Of a DNA stretch of 64,000 nt, positions 1-7,553 are shown one piece after another. This stretch comes from Colwellia sp. MB3u-45 (GTDB taxonomy: Bacteria > Pseudomonadota > Gammaproteobacteria > Enterobacterales > Alteromonadaceae). The first letter of the stretch is position 1, and every line of letters starts with the position of its first letter. Under the pieces are notes generated by a model that was not told the DNA's origin, did not search any database, and worked only from the letters and a program-made list of their open reading frames with translations. The stretch is taken from the NCBI RefSeq assembly GCF_014077005.1, contig NZ_JACGVC010000051.1:27524-91523 (forward strand), given 5' to 3'. Both the position numbers and the translations under genes were made by a program.

Positions 1-1
1 A

Positions 2-949
2 TCTAATGCAGAAACAAGAAAGCTAGACGATGCAGCTAAAGCCGGCTGGTTATATTACGTTGCCGGTAATACACAAGAAGAAATCGCCAAAAAGCTTAAT
101 GTCTCGCGTCAATCTGCACAACGCATGGTGGCGTTATCGGTTAGCGAAGGCTTGATTAAAGTCAGGCTAGAACATCCAATAGCTAAGTGCATGGATCTTC
201 AAGTAAAGCTCAGAAATCGCTTTGGCTTAAAATCTTGTATTGTGGTGCCAAGTGACGATGGTGTACCGTCATCTACCTTAGGGCTTGCTCAAGCAGGTGC
301 TCAGGAAATAGAAATGCACTTAAAATCATCTGAGCCCAAAGTGATAGCGATGGGAACAGGCCGAGTTTTACGCGCTTGTGTAGAAGAACTCTCCTTATTG
401 AACTGTGAACAACATCAAATAGTGGCGCTATTGGGTAATATGGCTTCTGATGGTTCAGCCTCTTCATACGATGTTGTTATGCGTATGGCTGAACAAATTA
501 ACGCTAAGCATTACCCTATGCCATTACCGGTACTACCCAATAGTAAAGAAGAAAAAGAGCAGTTGCACGCGCAACATTATGTCGCTAATAATTTAAAGTT
601 AGCCGCGCAAGCTGATGTTACTTTTGTTGGCGTTGGTAATTTAGCTATTAATTCTCCACTTTATATCGATGGTTTTGTTACCCCAAAAGAACTCAAAGAG
701 TTACAAACCAAAGGTGCTGTCGGTGAGTTAATTAGTTGGATTCTAGATATCAAGGGTAATTTGATTGACTGCTCCGTTAACCAACGGGTTGCTAGTACGC
801 CTTTAAAAATAAACTCTGACAAGGCGGTATATGCTATTGCCGCTGGTGAAGAAAAGGTATTTGCCATACTAGGAGCACTTAGATCTAAGTTAATCAATGG
901 CTTAATCACCAATGAATACACAGCTGAACGCTTATTAAGCATAGATTAA
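2..949 (+). CDS. SorC-family sugar-responsive transcriptional regulator (5' end cut off)
   Basis: DNA-binding regulator that senses a phosphorylated sugar. The frame is open from base 2 and the true start lies left of the window. The first visible residues form a SorC-type helix-turn-helix (GWLYYVAGNTQEEIAKKL, then NVSRQSAQRMV). The rest is the SorC/DeoR sugar-binding domain, with conserved stretches such as AMGTGRVLRA, FVGVGNLA and VYAIAAGEEKV near the C-terminus. An internal ATG at 125 lies after the recognition helix, so it cannot be the real start. The gene lies 116 bp upstream of a PfkB sugar kinase on the same strand and presumably controls that sugar operon. The inducing sugar cannot be read from the sequence. 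Confidence 0.85.
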   Translation, partial: SNAETRKLDDAAKAGWLYYVAGNTQEEIAKKLNVSRQSAQRMVALSVSEGLIKVRLEHPIAKCMDLQVKLRNRFGLKSCIVVPSDDGVPSSTLGLAQAGAQEIEMHLKSSEPKVIAMGTGRVLRACVEELSLLNCEQHQIVALLGNMASDGSASSYDVVMRMAEQINAKHYPMPLPVLPNSKEEKEQLHAQHYVANNLKLAAQADVTFVGVGNLAINSPLYIDGFVTPKELKELQTKGAVGELISWILDIKGNLIDCSVNQRVASTPLKINSDKAVYAIAAGEEKVFAILGALRSKLINGLITNEYTAERLLSID

Positions 950-1065
950 AATCGACGGTATTTATATTCCTGTTCCACCTCACAATGCCGATTTCAGCAC
1001 ATTAACAATTAAAACTAACCTGTTGTGTTTTAACAAACCCGCAACAGGTAAAGAAAGGAATTAAC

Positions 1066-1998
1066 ATGACATTTAAAGTAGCTGTTTTCGGTGAAGCGCT
1101 TTTTGATATGATCGAGCAAGAAAATGACGATTACCGTCCTTTTATTGGTGGTTCTCCCTATAACGTAGCAAGAAGCTTTTCTAGACAGGGACTTGACTGT
1201 AGTTACTTATCACCTATTTCAACTGATATATTTGGCGATAGAATTTTCCAGTCTGCCGTCAAAGAAGGTATCAATATCCCGGTTAATAACCGCTCGATGC
1301 AAAAAACCTCGTTAGCGTTAGTGTATAAAGATGAACAAGGTAACCCAGACTACAGCTTGTATCGTAAGTCAGTTGCTGACTTAGATATTAGCGCTGAGCA
1401 GCTTTTAGACATGCTGCCAAAAGATTTAGATCTTTTTCATACCGGTTCTTTAGCACTCGTGCCTGAAATGCTTGAGGTATTGATTCCGGTGATGACCGAG
1501 CTGAAATCTAGAGGCGTAAAAATTAGTATCGATGTCAATGTCCGTAAAGGTGTTGAAATTGACCACAGTAAATATGTTGCCGCCATTGCACAATTTGTCA
1601 CCTTTGCCGACATTGTAAAAGTCAGTGATGAAGACTTACAATTGCAAGGTTTAACGGGTGATCCAGAACATCTCGCTAGCGCTATGCTTAAGCAGATGAC
1701 CAATGGCATGGTGGTACTAACCTTAGGTGAACAGGGTGCCCACTTTATTACCGAAAACCTTAATATTAAGCAAGATGTATTTAAAGCTGTGCCTATGGGC
1801 GATACCGTAGGCGCCGGAGATACCTTCTTTTCAGCAATGCTAGCTCAATTACTGCGTGATAATGCGCTAACACCAGCAGCAAAACAGCAAGACTTAGCTT
1901 ACGCGTTAAAATTTGGCTCTTTGGCGGCGGCGATTAACGTCTCAAAAATAGGTTGCCAACCACCGACTCATCAAGCAGTGCTCAGTAAATTAGATTAG
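1066..1998 (+). CDS. PfkB-family carbohydrate kinase (fructokinase-like)
   Basis: Ribokinase/PfkB-family kinase of 310 residues that phosphorylates a sugar with ATP in the cytoplasm. The N-terminal substrate loop GGSPYNVA and the C-terminal signature GDTVGAGDTFF are present, with the catalytic base Asp about residue 252 in GAGD. A ribosome site AAGAAAGGAA lies just before the ATG. Fructokinase is the likeliest activity: the length fits and the next gene is glucose-6-phosphate isomerase, which would turn fructose 6-phosphate into glucose 6-phosphate. The SorC regulator upstream fits a sugar or polyol operon whose transporter and first enzyme would lie left of the window. The exact substrate is inferred. 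Confidence 0.85.
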   Translation: MTFKVAVFGEALFDMIEQENDDYRPFIGGSPYNVARSFSRQGLDCSYLSPISTDIFGDRIFQSAVKEGINIPVNNRSMQKTSLALVYKDEQGNPDYSLYRKSVADLDISAEQLLDMLPKDLDLFHTGSLALVPEMLEVLIPVMTELKSRGVKISIDVNVRKGVEIDHSKYVAAIAQFVTFADIVKVSDEDLQLQGLTGDPEHLASAMLKQMTNGMVVLTLGEQGAHFITENLNIKQDVFKAVPMGDTVGAGDTFFSAMLAQLLRDNALTPAAKQQDLAYALKFGSLAAAINVSKIGCQPPTHQAVLSKLD

Positions 1999-2050
1999 CG
2001 TTTTGGCTTGTTAAAGCCAATAGCACTAACATTGAATAGATAACACTGTT

Positions 2051-2082
2051 GTCGAGAGCAAAAATCATTTTTTGCTCTCGAC
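2051..2082 (+). terminator. Perfect 14-bp hairpin between the sugar kinase and pgi
   Basis: The arms GTCGAGAGCAAAAA and TTTTTGCTCTCGAC pair perfectly around a TCAT loop, and a short T run follows at 2086-2091. It looks like an intrinsic terminator or attenuator and would partly uncouple pgi from the kinase. Confidence 0.75.
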
Positions 2083-2129
2083 TCCATTTTTTGAAAAAAC
2101 TTAAATTTTATTAGAAAGGCTTAATACAC

Positions 2130-3770
2130 ATGTTAACTAATTCACTGGCATGGCAAAACTTACAAATTCATTATTTAGACAGCAAAATAATACATTTAAA
2201 ATCTTTATTTCGTATTGACCCTGAACGCTTTGATAAATTCACCATCACCGCATCAGGATTAACCTTAGATTACTCCAAGAATCATTTGGTACCAGAAACA
2301 AAGAACTTGCTTGTTGATTTGGCGAAACAGTGCGGTGTTGATGAAAAAATAGAAAAAATGTTTTCTGGCGCGCCAATAAATACCACTGAGAATCGCCCAG
2401 TGTTACATACCGCCCTGCGTAATTTTTCTAATGAACCGGTTTATGTTGATGGCGAGAATATTATGCCCTTGGTTAATGACACCTTAGAAAAAATCAAAGG
2501 TTTTGTGAATGATGTTTCATCAGGCGTTACCAAAGGTTATAGCGGCAAGGCTTTTAAAGATATTGTTGCTATTGGTATTGGCGGCTCATTTTTAGGGCCT
2601 AAAATTATGTCTGAAGCCTTAAAGCCATATCGTCAAAAACACTTGAATGTACATTATGTCGCCAATGTGGATGGTTGTCATATTCATGATGTGCTGTCGG
2701 GTTTAGATCCAGCAACAACCTTGGTGATCACCTCATCAAAAACATTAACCACCCAAGAAACCCTAAGAAATACTGAAACGGCGAAAGAATGGTTTTTAAA
2801 ACAAGCTAAATTCAGTGATATTCAACATAACTTTGCTTGTGTATCGGCTAATATTGAAGCGGCTAAAAGTTTTGGTATCAGTGAAAAAAATATCTTCCCC
2901 ATGTGGGATTGGGTCGGTGGACGCTATTCTATTTGGTCAGCCATTGGTTTACCACTTGCTATCGGTATTGGCTTTGATAACTACTTAGCGTTTTTACATG
3001 GCGCATTTGAAATGGATGAACATTTTAGACAAGCACCATTTGAAGAAAATATGCCGGTAATTATGGCACTATTAGGTATTTGGTATCGAAATTTCCATGG
3101 TGCACAATCGCAAGTATTATTGCCCTACTACCACTATTTACGTGGTTTACCGGCATACATACAACAACTGGATATGGAAAGTAACGGTAAATCGGTCAAC
3201 TTAGATAATAAAGAAACCAACTACGATACCGGCCCTATTATTTGGGGTAGTGAAGGAACCAATGGACAGCATTCTTTTCATCAGTTAATTCATCAAAGTA
3301 AAACGCCCATACCGGTCGACTTTATTCTTCCGCTTAACCCTCATGTTGATATTTCAGATCATCATGACATGTTAATTGCCAACTGTTTGGGACAAAGCCA
3401 AGCGTTAATGGAAGGTCAAACTGAAGAACAAGTTATTGCCGCGATGACCAAAGCAAAATGCAGCACCGATGAGATAAGTTACTTATCATCTCATAAAGTC
3501 ATGAAAGGCAATAAACCCAGTAACACCATCTTAATGCCAAAATTAACCCCGAAAGCTTTAGGTAGCTTAATTGCCCTGTACGAGCATAAAGTATTTGTTC
3601 AAGGCGTTATCTGGCAAATAAACTCATTTGATCAATGGGGTGTAGAATTAGGCAAAGCGCTCGGGAATGACATATTTAGTAAGCTGTCAAATATTGATAT
3701 ACCTTTAGATATGGATGGCTCAACTAAAGGGCTGATCAACATTTGTCGAAAAAGACGTACTATTACTTAA
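2130..3770 (+). CDS. pgi: Glucose-6-phosphate isomerase
   Basis: Interconverts glucose 6-phosphate and fructose 6-phosphate in glycolysis and gluconeogenesis. The 546 residues match the usual bacterial length of about 549. Family signature 1 is seen as VGGRYSIWSAIGLP near residue 263 and signature 2 as FDQWGVELGK near residue 500. The ESNGKSV and GTNGQHSFHQL active-site stretches are also present. The start ATG follows an AGAAAGG site. It is downstream of the PfkB kinase but behind a strong hairpin, so it may have its own promoter. Its place beside the kinase suggests it serves sugar entry as well as central metabolism. Confidence 0.97.
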   Translation: MLTNSLAWQNLQIHYLDSKIIHLKSLFRIDPERFDKFTITASGLTLDYSKNHLVPETKNLLVDLAKQCGVDEKIEKMFSGAPINTTENRPVLHTALRNFSNEPVYVDGENIMPLVNDTLEKIKGFVNDVSSGVTKGYSGKAFKDIVAIGIGGSFLGPKIMSEALKPYRQKHLNVHYVANVDGCHIHDVLSGLDPATTLVITSSKTLTTQETLRNTETAKEWFLKQAKFSDIQHNFACVSANIEAAKSFGISEKNIFPMWDWVGGRYSIWSAIGLPLAIGIGFDNYLAFLHGAFEMDEHFRQAPFEENMPVIMALLGIWYRNFHGAQSQVLLPYYHYLRGLPAYIQQLDMESNGKSVNLDNKETNYDTGPIIWGSEGTNGQHSFHQLIHQSKTPIPVDFILPLNPHVDISDHHDMLIANCLGQSQALMEGQTEEQVIAAMTKAKCSTDEISYLSSHKVMKGNKPSNTILMPKLTPKALGSLIALYEHKVFVQGVIWQINSFDQWGVELGKALGNDIFSKLSNIDIPLDMDGSTKGLINICRKRRTIT

Positions 3771-3790
3771 CGCCATAATACCTTAAATAA

Positions 3791-3846
3791 ATGCTAGAAA
3801 GCCTTTAACAACATGAGTTAAAGGCTTTCTAGCATTAAATTTTTTA
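3791..3846 (+). terminator. Intrinsic terminator after pgi
   Basis: A perfect 19-bp stem (3791-3809 with 3817-3835) closes a 7-base loop and is followed by a T run at 3840-3845. It lies 20 bp after the pgi stop codon. Confidence 0.9.
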
Positions 3847-4125
3847 TCTAATAAAAACATTGTGTTAAAGTTTTTTATGTTGAAAGTTAAGGGTTTCATC
3901 GAGTACAAAGCTAAGGTGGATCGCGATAGCATGACTCTATTCACCAGAAAACTAGGCGCTAAAGTAAATGTTCAGCAAGATATTACTTAAGTAATTGAAA
4001 GAATCTCTTGCCGAACACTTCAAAATCTGCATTGAAATTTAATTTATAATTCAGACGGTTAAGTGCTGCTTGATGATCAAAAACTCATGAGTTGATGCTA
4101 ATGATCAAAAATCCATGAGACATTT
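3847..4125. other. Intergenic space with an imperfect 19-bp direct repeat
   Basis: This is the space between the convergent pgi and histidine-kinase genes. Apart from the small ORF it holds two near-identical 19-mers, at 4073-4091 and 4101-4119, each ATGATCAAAAA followed by a CATGAG end. They are 28 bp apart. No gene-sized feature is visible. Confidence 0.6.
3877..3990 (+). CDS. Small ORF of unknown status
   Basis: A 37-codon frame (MLKVKGFIEYK..., ending QQDIT) lies between the pgi terminator and the convergent kinase gene. It has a coding-like, Lys/Val-rich composition but no clear ribosome site. It could be a tiny gene, the remnant of a longer one, or chance. I do not recognise it. Confidence 0.2.
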   Translation: MLKVKGFIEYKAKVDRDSMTLFTRKLGAKVNVQQDIT

Positions 4126-5562
4126 TCAATTTGTATTTGTATTTGTATTTTGCTCAACATTGGGAAATTTAACAGAAACACAACATCCTTCGCCCAGTTG
4201 AGATTCAATTAACACCCGCCCCTTGTGCTTATCCATAATTGTTTTCACGATCGTCAAGCCAACCCCACTGCCTTTTGTAGTGGATAATCTTTCAAATAGG
4301 TCAAAAATTAATTGGTGATATTTTGGGTCAATACCTATGCCATTGTCCTTGATATGAAGGGTGGTAGCAGACGAAGTTTTTGTGGTAAATATCTCAATAA
4401 TTAAAGGGCGGGCGGGCTCTAAGTAACGTAGTGCGTTACTCAATAAATTTAATATTACTTCAGAGAGTAAGCGCTCATTCGCACTCACGGGATCTAAATT
4501 TTTAGCAACATTGATCCTCGCATTCGCTTCTCCAATCGCTTCTTCTAAAGCAAGACATTGCTGTTCAATCACGACGTTAACATTGACATTAGTGGTGGTA
4601 ATAGCTTGTTGTACTATACGAGATAAGTCGAGTAAATCGGCTAATAGTAGCTCCATGTTATCAGCATTTTGTATAATACGGTTCAATCGATAGCTTTGCT
4701 TTTCTGTCAAGGTATCAACAAGTTCTGCTTGCAACTTTTGGCTAAATGCTGCGATGGTAACTAAAGGTGATTTAAGATCGTGAGACACGGTGTAGATGAA
4801 CTGCTCCATCTGCTTGTTCTTATTGATTAATTTTTTATTAAGTGTGGTAGCCTGACGTTTTTCTTTTTCCACATCTTGCATCACACTCAATAAAATGGCT
4901 TGTGAACGTGCCATATCAATTTCGTGACTTTCCATTTTGACATTGAGCGCCTTACTTAGCTCGAGGGCTGCTTGTTGCTTTTTAAAGAAAAATCGGATTA
5001 TGGCCACTAAGGTGAGTAACAAGGCAACCATCACCAATAAACCCAACTTAAGGCTTCGATCGAGTAAATCAGACAATTGGCTTGCAAATAAGGCAGAAAG
5101 TTTCTGGTATATCGCTTCTATTTCCAAATGAGACGGTTCGTCGTCGTAACTCAAATAACTACCAAGTTCACGCACGTTGGTATTTTTATCAAGTAAACTA
5201 GGCAGCAAAGTTAAGCGTTCTCGGTAAGCTGTCAGCATATCTCTAGTCCCTGGCATTTTTAGCTCGCCAAGGATTAACCCACCTTGCAGCTCAATCTTAT
5301 ACAATTGAATGGTGGCTACACGTAAATTTTCCGAAGCTTTGTCGATATAGAGGCTATCTTCAGCGCGCAAAATAGCGTTTTTAAAATTATCGATTAAACC
5401 AACGAAGCCAATCTGGCTTTTAAGTTCATTGATCTCTGTATAAATCGCAACGCGCTTTTGATTTAACTCTTTTTGTTTTGACTCATAATCTAGGGCAATT
5501 AGCACTTCAAGTGTGATAAAGAACAACAGCAAGGTAGTCAGTACAGCATTTTTGGTATTCAT
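4126..5562 (-). CDS. Membrane sensor histidine kinase
   Basis: Two-component sensor kinase of 478 residues. A first membrane helix (about 7-25) and a second (about 171-193) bracket a periplasmic helical region. A coiled coil (about 196-252) leads to the HisKA domain, whose phospho-accepting histidine is H261 in TVSHDLKSPL. The ATP-binding domain shows the N box (about 370-380), G1 DNGIG (406-410), F box (420-425) and G2 GSGVG (431-435). The start follows a good CAGGAG site. It is the last gene of a four-gene leftward signalling operon, 59 bp after the ethylene-receptor-like membrane protein. Oddly, the protein ends in NTNTNTN, encoded by three copies of a 6-bp tandem repeat at 4131-4148. The signal is unknown. 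Confidence 0.88.
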   Translation of the reverse strand: MNTKNAVLTTLLLFFITLEVLIALDYESKQKELNQKRVAIYTEINELKSQIGFVGLIDNFKNAILRAEDSLYIDKASENLRVATIQLYKIELQGGLILGELKMPGTRDMLTAYRERLTLLPSLLDKNTNVRELGSYLSYDDEPSHLEIEAIYQKLSALFASQLSDLLDRSLKLGLLVMVALLLTLVAIIRFFFKKQQAALELSKALNVKMESHEIDMARSQAILLSVMQDVEKEKRQATTLNKKLINKNKQMEQFIYTVSHDLKSPLVTIAAFSQKLQAELVDTLTEKQSYRLNRIIQNADNMELLLADLLDLSRIVQQAITTTNVNVNVVIEQQCLALEEAIGEANARINVAKNLDPVSANERLLSEVILNLLSNALRYLEPARPLIIEIFTTKTSSATTLHIKDNGIGIDPKYHQLIFDLFERLSTTKGSGVGLTIVKTIMDKHKGRVLIESQLGEGCCVSVKFPNVEQNTNTNTN

Positions 5563-5621
5563 TTATACTCCTGACAATAATGGCTCAGCATAAATAGCTT
5601 TAGCATAAGTATTTTTTTTCA

Positions 5622-6170
5622 TTAAACATCGTAGCTCTTTGCTCGATCGAGTTCGCTCATTAGCGCATTCACTTCTTTTTTCAACTCAAGTATCCGATCC
5701 TCTCGGTCAAGTGTGACTGAATAAATTGAGCTCATTTGCTTGTTTTTTTGTTTTATCACTTCAAGCTCTGCCATAGCGCTATGATATTTGACTTCCACAC
5801 CTGGTAATCGGATAAGCTGAGGTAGTTTAGGCGCCAAGACAATCGCGGTTAAAATAGAGGTAAAAGCGGTCAAGGCTTTTATCCAACCTTGATATTCATA
5901 AGCGGGATACCAAGTGACATAAATCGCCACAAAATGTGTGGTACCACAAAAGAAAATAAACGCCATAAATAAGGCAAATATGTCTTTGTGTGGCACGCTT
6001 TCTTTGCGTTTATACAGCAATATACCGATAATAAGGGTGATCAGATAATACGCAACACCAATGGTGATATCGGCTGTCACGTGGGTCCATAATATGTCAG
6101 GTCGCCAAAGGTAACAGTGTCCGTGAGGCATAAAATTGGGGTTAGCGAATTGTTGCAACCATTCGTTCAT
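5622..6170 (-). CDS. Stand-alone ethylene-receptor-like (ETR1-type) membrane sensor domain with coiled-coil tail
   Basis: Inner-membrane protein of 182 residues with three predicted helices (about 29-51, 61-82, 92-112) and a C-terminal coiled coil (about 125-180), but no enzyme domain. It matches the ethylene-binding domain of plant ETR1 and cyanobacterial homologues. It has PHGHCYLW before helix 1, Asp34, Tyr41 and Ile44 in helix 1 (ETR1 D25, Y32, I35), and FIFFCGTTH in helix 2 with Ile72, Cys75 and His79 (ETR1 I62 and the copper ligands C65 and H69). ETR1 Pro36 is Thr45 here. I chose the second ATG because AAGGA sits 6 bases before it; an ATG at 6176 lies directly on that site. It lies between two kinase genes that probably supply its output. 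Ethylene binding is inferred from residues only. Confidence 0.82.
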   Translation of the reverse strand: MNEWLQQFANPNFMPHGHCYLWRPDILWTHVTADITIGVAYYLITLIIGILLYKRKESVPHKDIFALFMAFIFFCGTTHFVAIYVTWYPAYEYQGWIKALTAFTSILTAIVLAPKLPQLIRLPGVEVKYHSAMAELEVIKQKNKQMSSIYSVTLDREDRILELKKEVNALMSELDRAKSYDV

Positions 6171-6200
6171 CTGCATTCCTTTTATGGCTTATTTAATTGA

Positions 6201-6226
6201 TTGTTATTGTTATTGTTATTGTTATT
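6201..6226. repeat. Four tandem copies of a 6-bp repeat (TTGTTA)
   Basis: Four perfect TTGTTA units lie in the gap between the GAF kinase and the ethylene-receptor-like gene, just 5' of the latter on its coding strand. Slippage here would change the operon's spacer length. Confidence 0.8.
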
Positions 6227-6242
6227 AGTAAAATGATAGTGG

Positions 6243-7478
6243 TTACGTTTTAGGGAAACGCAGTTCAAAGCAACTACCCTGACCTAATTCAGACACTAAG
6301 CTTACCGAGCCATTATGTTTTTCCATGGCGGCTTTAACTAGACTCAAACCAATACCTGTGCCTTGGCCTGGATTAATTTGCTCAAAGACATTAAAAACAC
6401 GTTTATGATCGCTTTTTGCTATGCCTATGCCATTGTCACTAATAAACAAAGAGACTGAAGCTTCCAACTCTTCGGTATGAATTTTTAATGTTAAATCGCG
6501 CTCAGCACTTCGGTACCGAATGGCATTACTTAACAAATTATCAATGCATTGAGACAACAGGGTTTGATTAGCCCCGATGGCGTGCAGCGGCTTGGTTAAC
6601 ACCAATTCGACCTCCACCTCTTTGTACCCTGTTATCAATCTTTGCCAATTTTGCTCAATCAGCGTGGTGAGATCAATCGGCGCTTTGCTTATTTCAGCTT
6701 TCATGACTCTTGAAAGCTCTAATAAATTAGTCAACAAATCCCCCATATGAGTTAAATTTTCAAGTATTCTTTGAAAACGATGTTTCTGCTTTTCCGTGGT
6801 ATGAGCTGATAACTCTTTGGCTAACATACTGGTGAAACCATTGATGGTCACCAAAGGCGATTTCAAATCATGGGATACGGTATAGACAAACTGCTCTAGC
6901 TCTTTGTTTTTTACTTCTAAGCTTTTAGTTAATAACAGCGATTGCTCCAATGACCGTGATTGCGCCAAAAGATCATGTTGAATTCGCCCCGCTTTTCTCA
7001 GTTCTAATTGCGTAACCACTTGTTGAGCAATAATGATCAACTGCTTTTTTTGTAGTGCGGTCAAGTATGATGGTTTATTGTCGATAACACACAAGGTGCC
7101 TAATCGCAGGCCACTAGGTGTTACTAGAGGCGCTCCGGCATAAAAAATCACTTGCGTGGGCCCAGTCACTAAGGGGTTATCATGAAAACGCTGGTCTTTG
7201 CGGCTGTCTTGTATTTCAAATAATTCATCATGGTGAATAGCATGCGCGCAAAAAGCAATCTCGCGCGGTGTTTCTTGCGCGTCAAGCCCGTGATGAGACT
7301 TAAACCATTGTCGCTTTTCATCAATTAAAGAAATCAAAGCAATGGGTGTACCGCAAACACTAGACGCTAGATCGGTTAGCTGATCATAAGCCTGCTCTGC
7401 TAGCGTATCTAAAATGTTATACTCATCCAAAGCGTTTAGACGAGCCAATTCATTATTGGGTATTGCCGCTGATTTCAT
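6243..7478 (-). CDS. GAF-domain histidine kinase (soluble)
   Basis: Cytoplasmic sensor kinase of 411 residues with no membrane helix. A GAF domain covers about residues 25-160, with the FCAHAI, FHDNPLV and RLGTLCVID stretches typical of this GAF type. A coiled linker (about 165-195) follows, then HisKA with H203 in YTVSHDLKSPL, and the ATP-binding domain with SDNGIGI (about 347-353) and GTGIGLSLVK (about 373-382). Its catalytic half is closely related to that of the kinase at 4126-5562. It is the second gene of the operon, 66-75 bp from its neighbours. GAF, kinase and ethylene-type membrane domain are parts of one protein in plant receptors, but are separate genes here. Confidence 0.88.
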   Translation of the reverse strand: MKSAAIPNNELARLNALDEYNILDTLAEQAYDQLTDLASSVCGTPIALISLIDEKRQWFKSHHGLDAQETPREIAFCAHAIHHDELFEIQDSRKDQRFHDNPLVTGPTQVIFYAGAPLVTPSGLRLGTLCVIDNKPSYLTALQKKQLIIIAQQVVTQLELRKAGRIQHDLLAQSRSLEQSLLLTKSLEVKNKELEQFVYTVSHDLKSPLVTINGFTSMLAKELSAHTTEKQKHRFQRILENLTHMGDLLTNLLELSRVMKAEISKAPIDLTTLIEQNWQRLITGYKEVEVELVLTKPLHAIGANQTLLSQCIDNLLSNAIRYRSAERDLTLKIHTEELEASVSLFISDNGIGIAKSDHKRVFNVFEQINPGQGTGIGLSLVKAAMEKHNGSVSLVSELGQGSCFELRFPKT

Positions 7479-7553
7479 CTTTTTAGTTCACTCGGTTTAG
7501 TATTGACTTGTATGCTTAATATTGCGTCACATGATAAAGCGCCGCTTGGGTGA

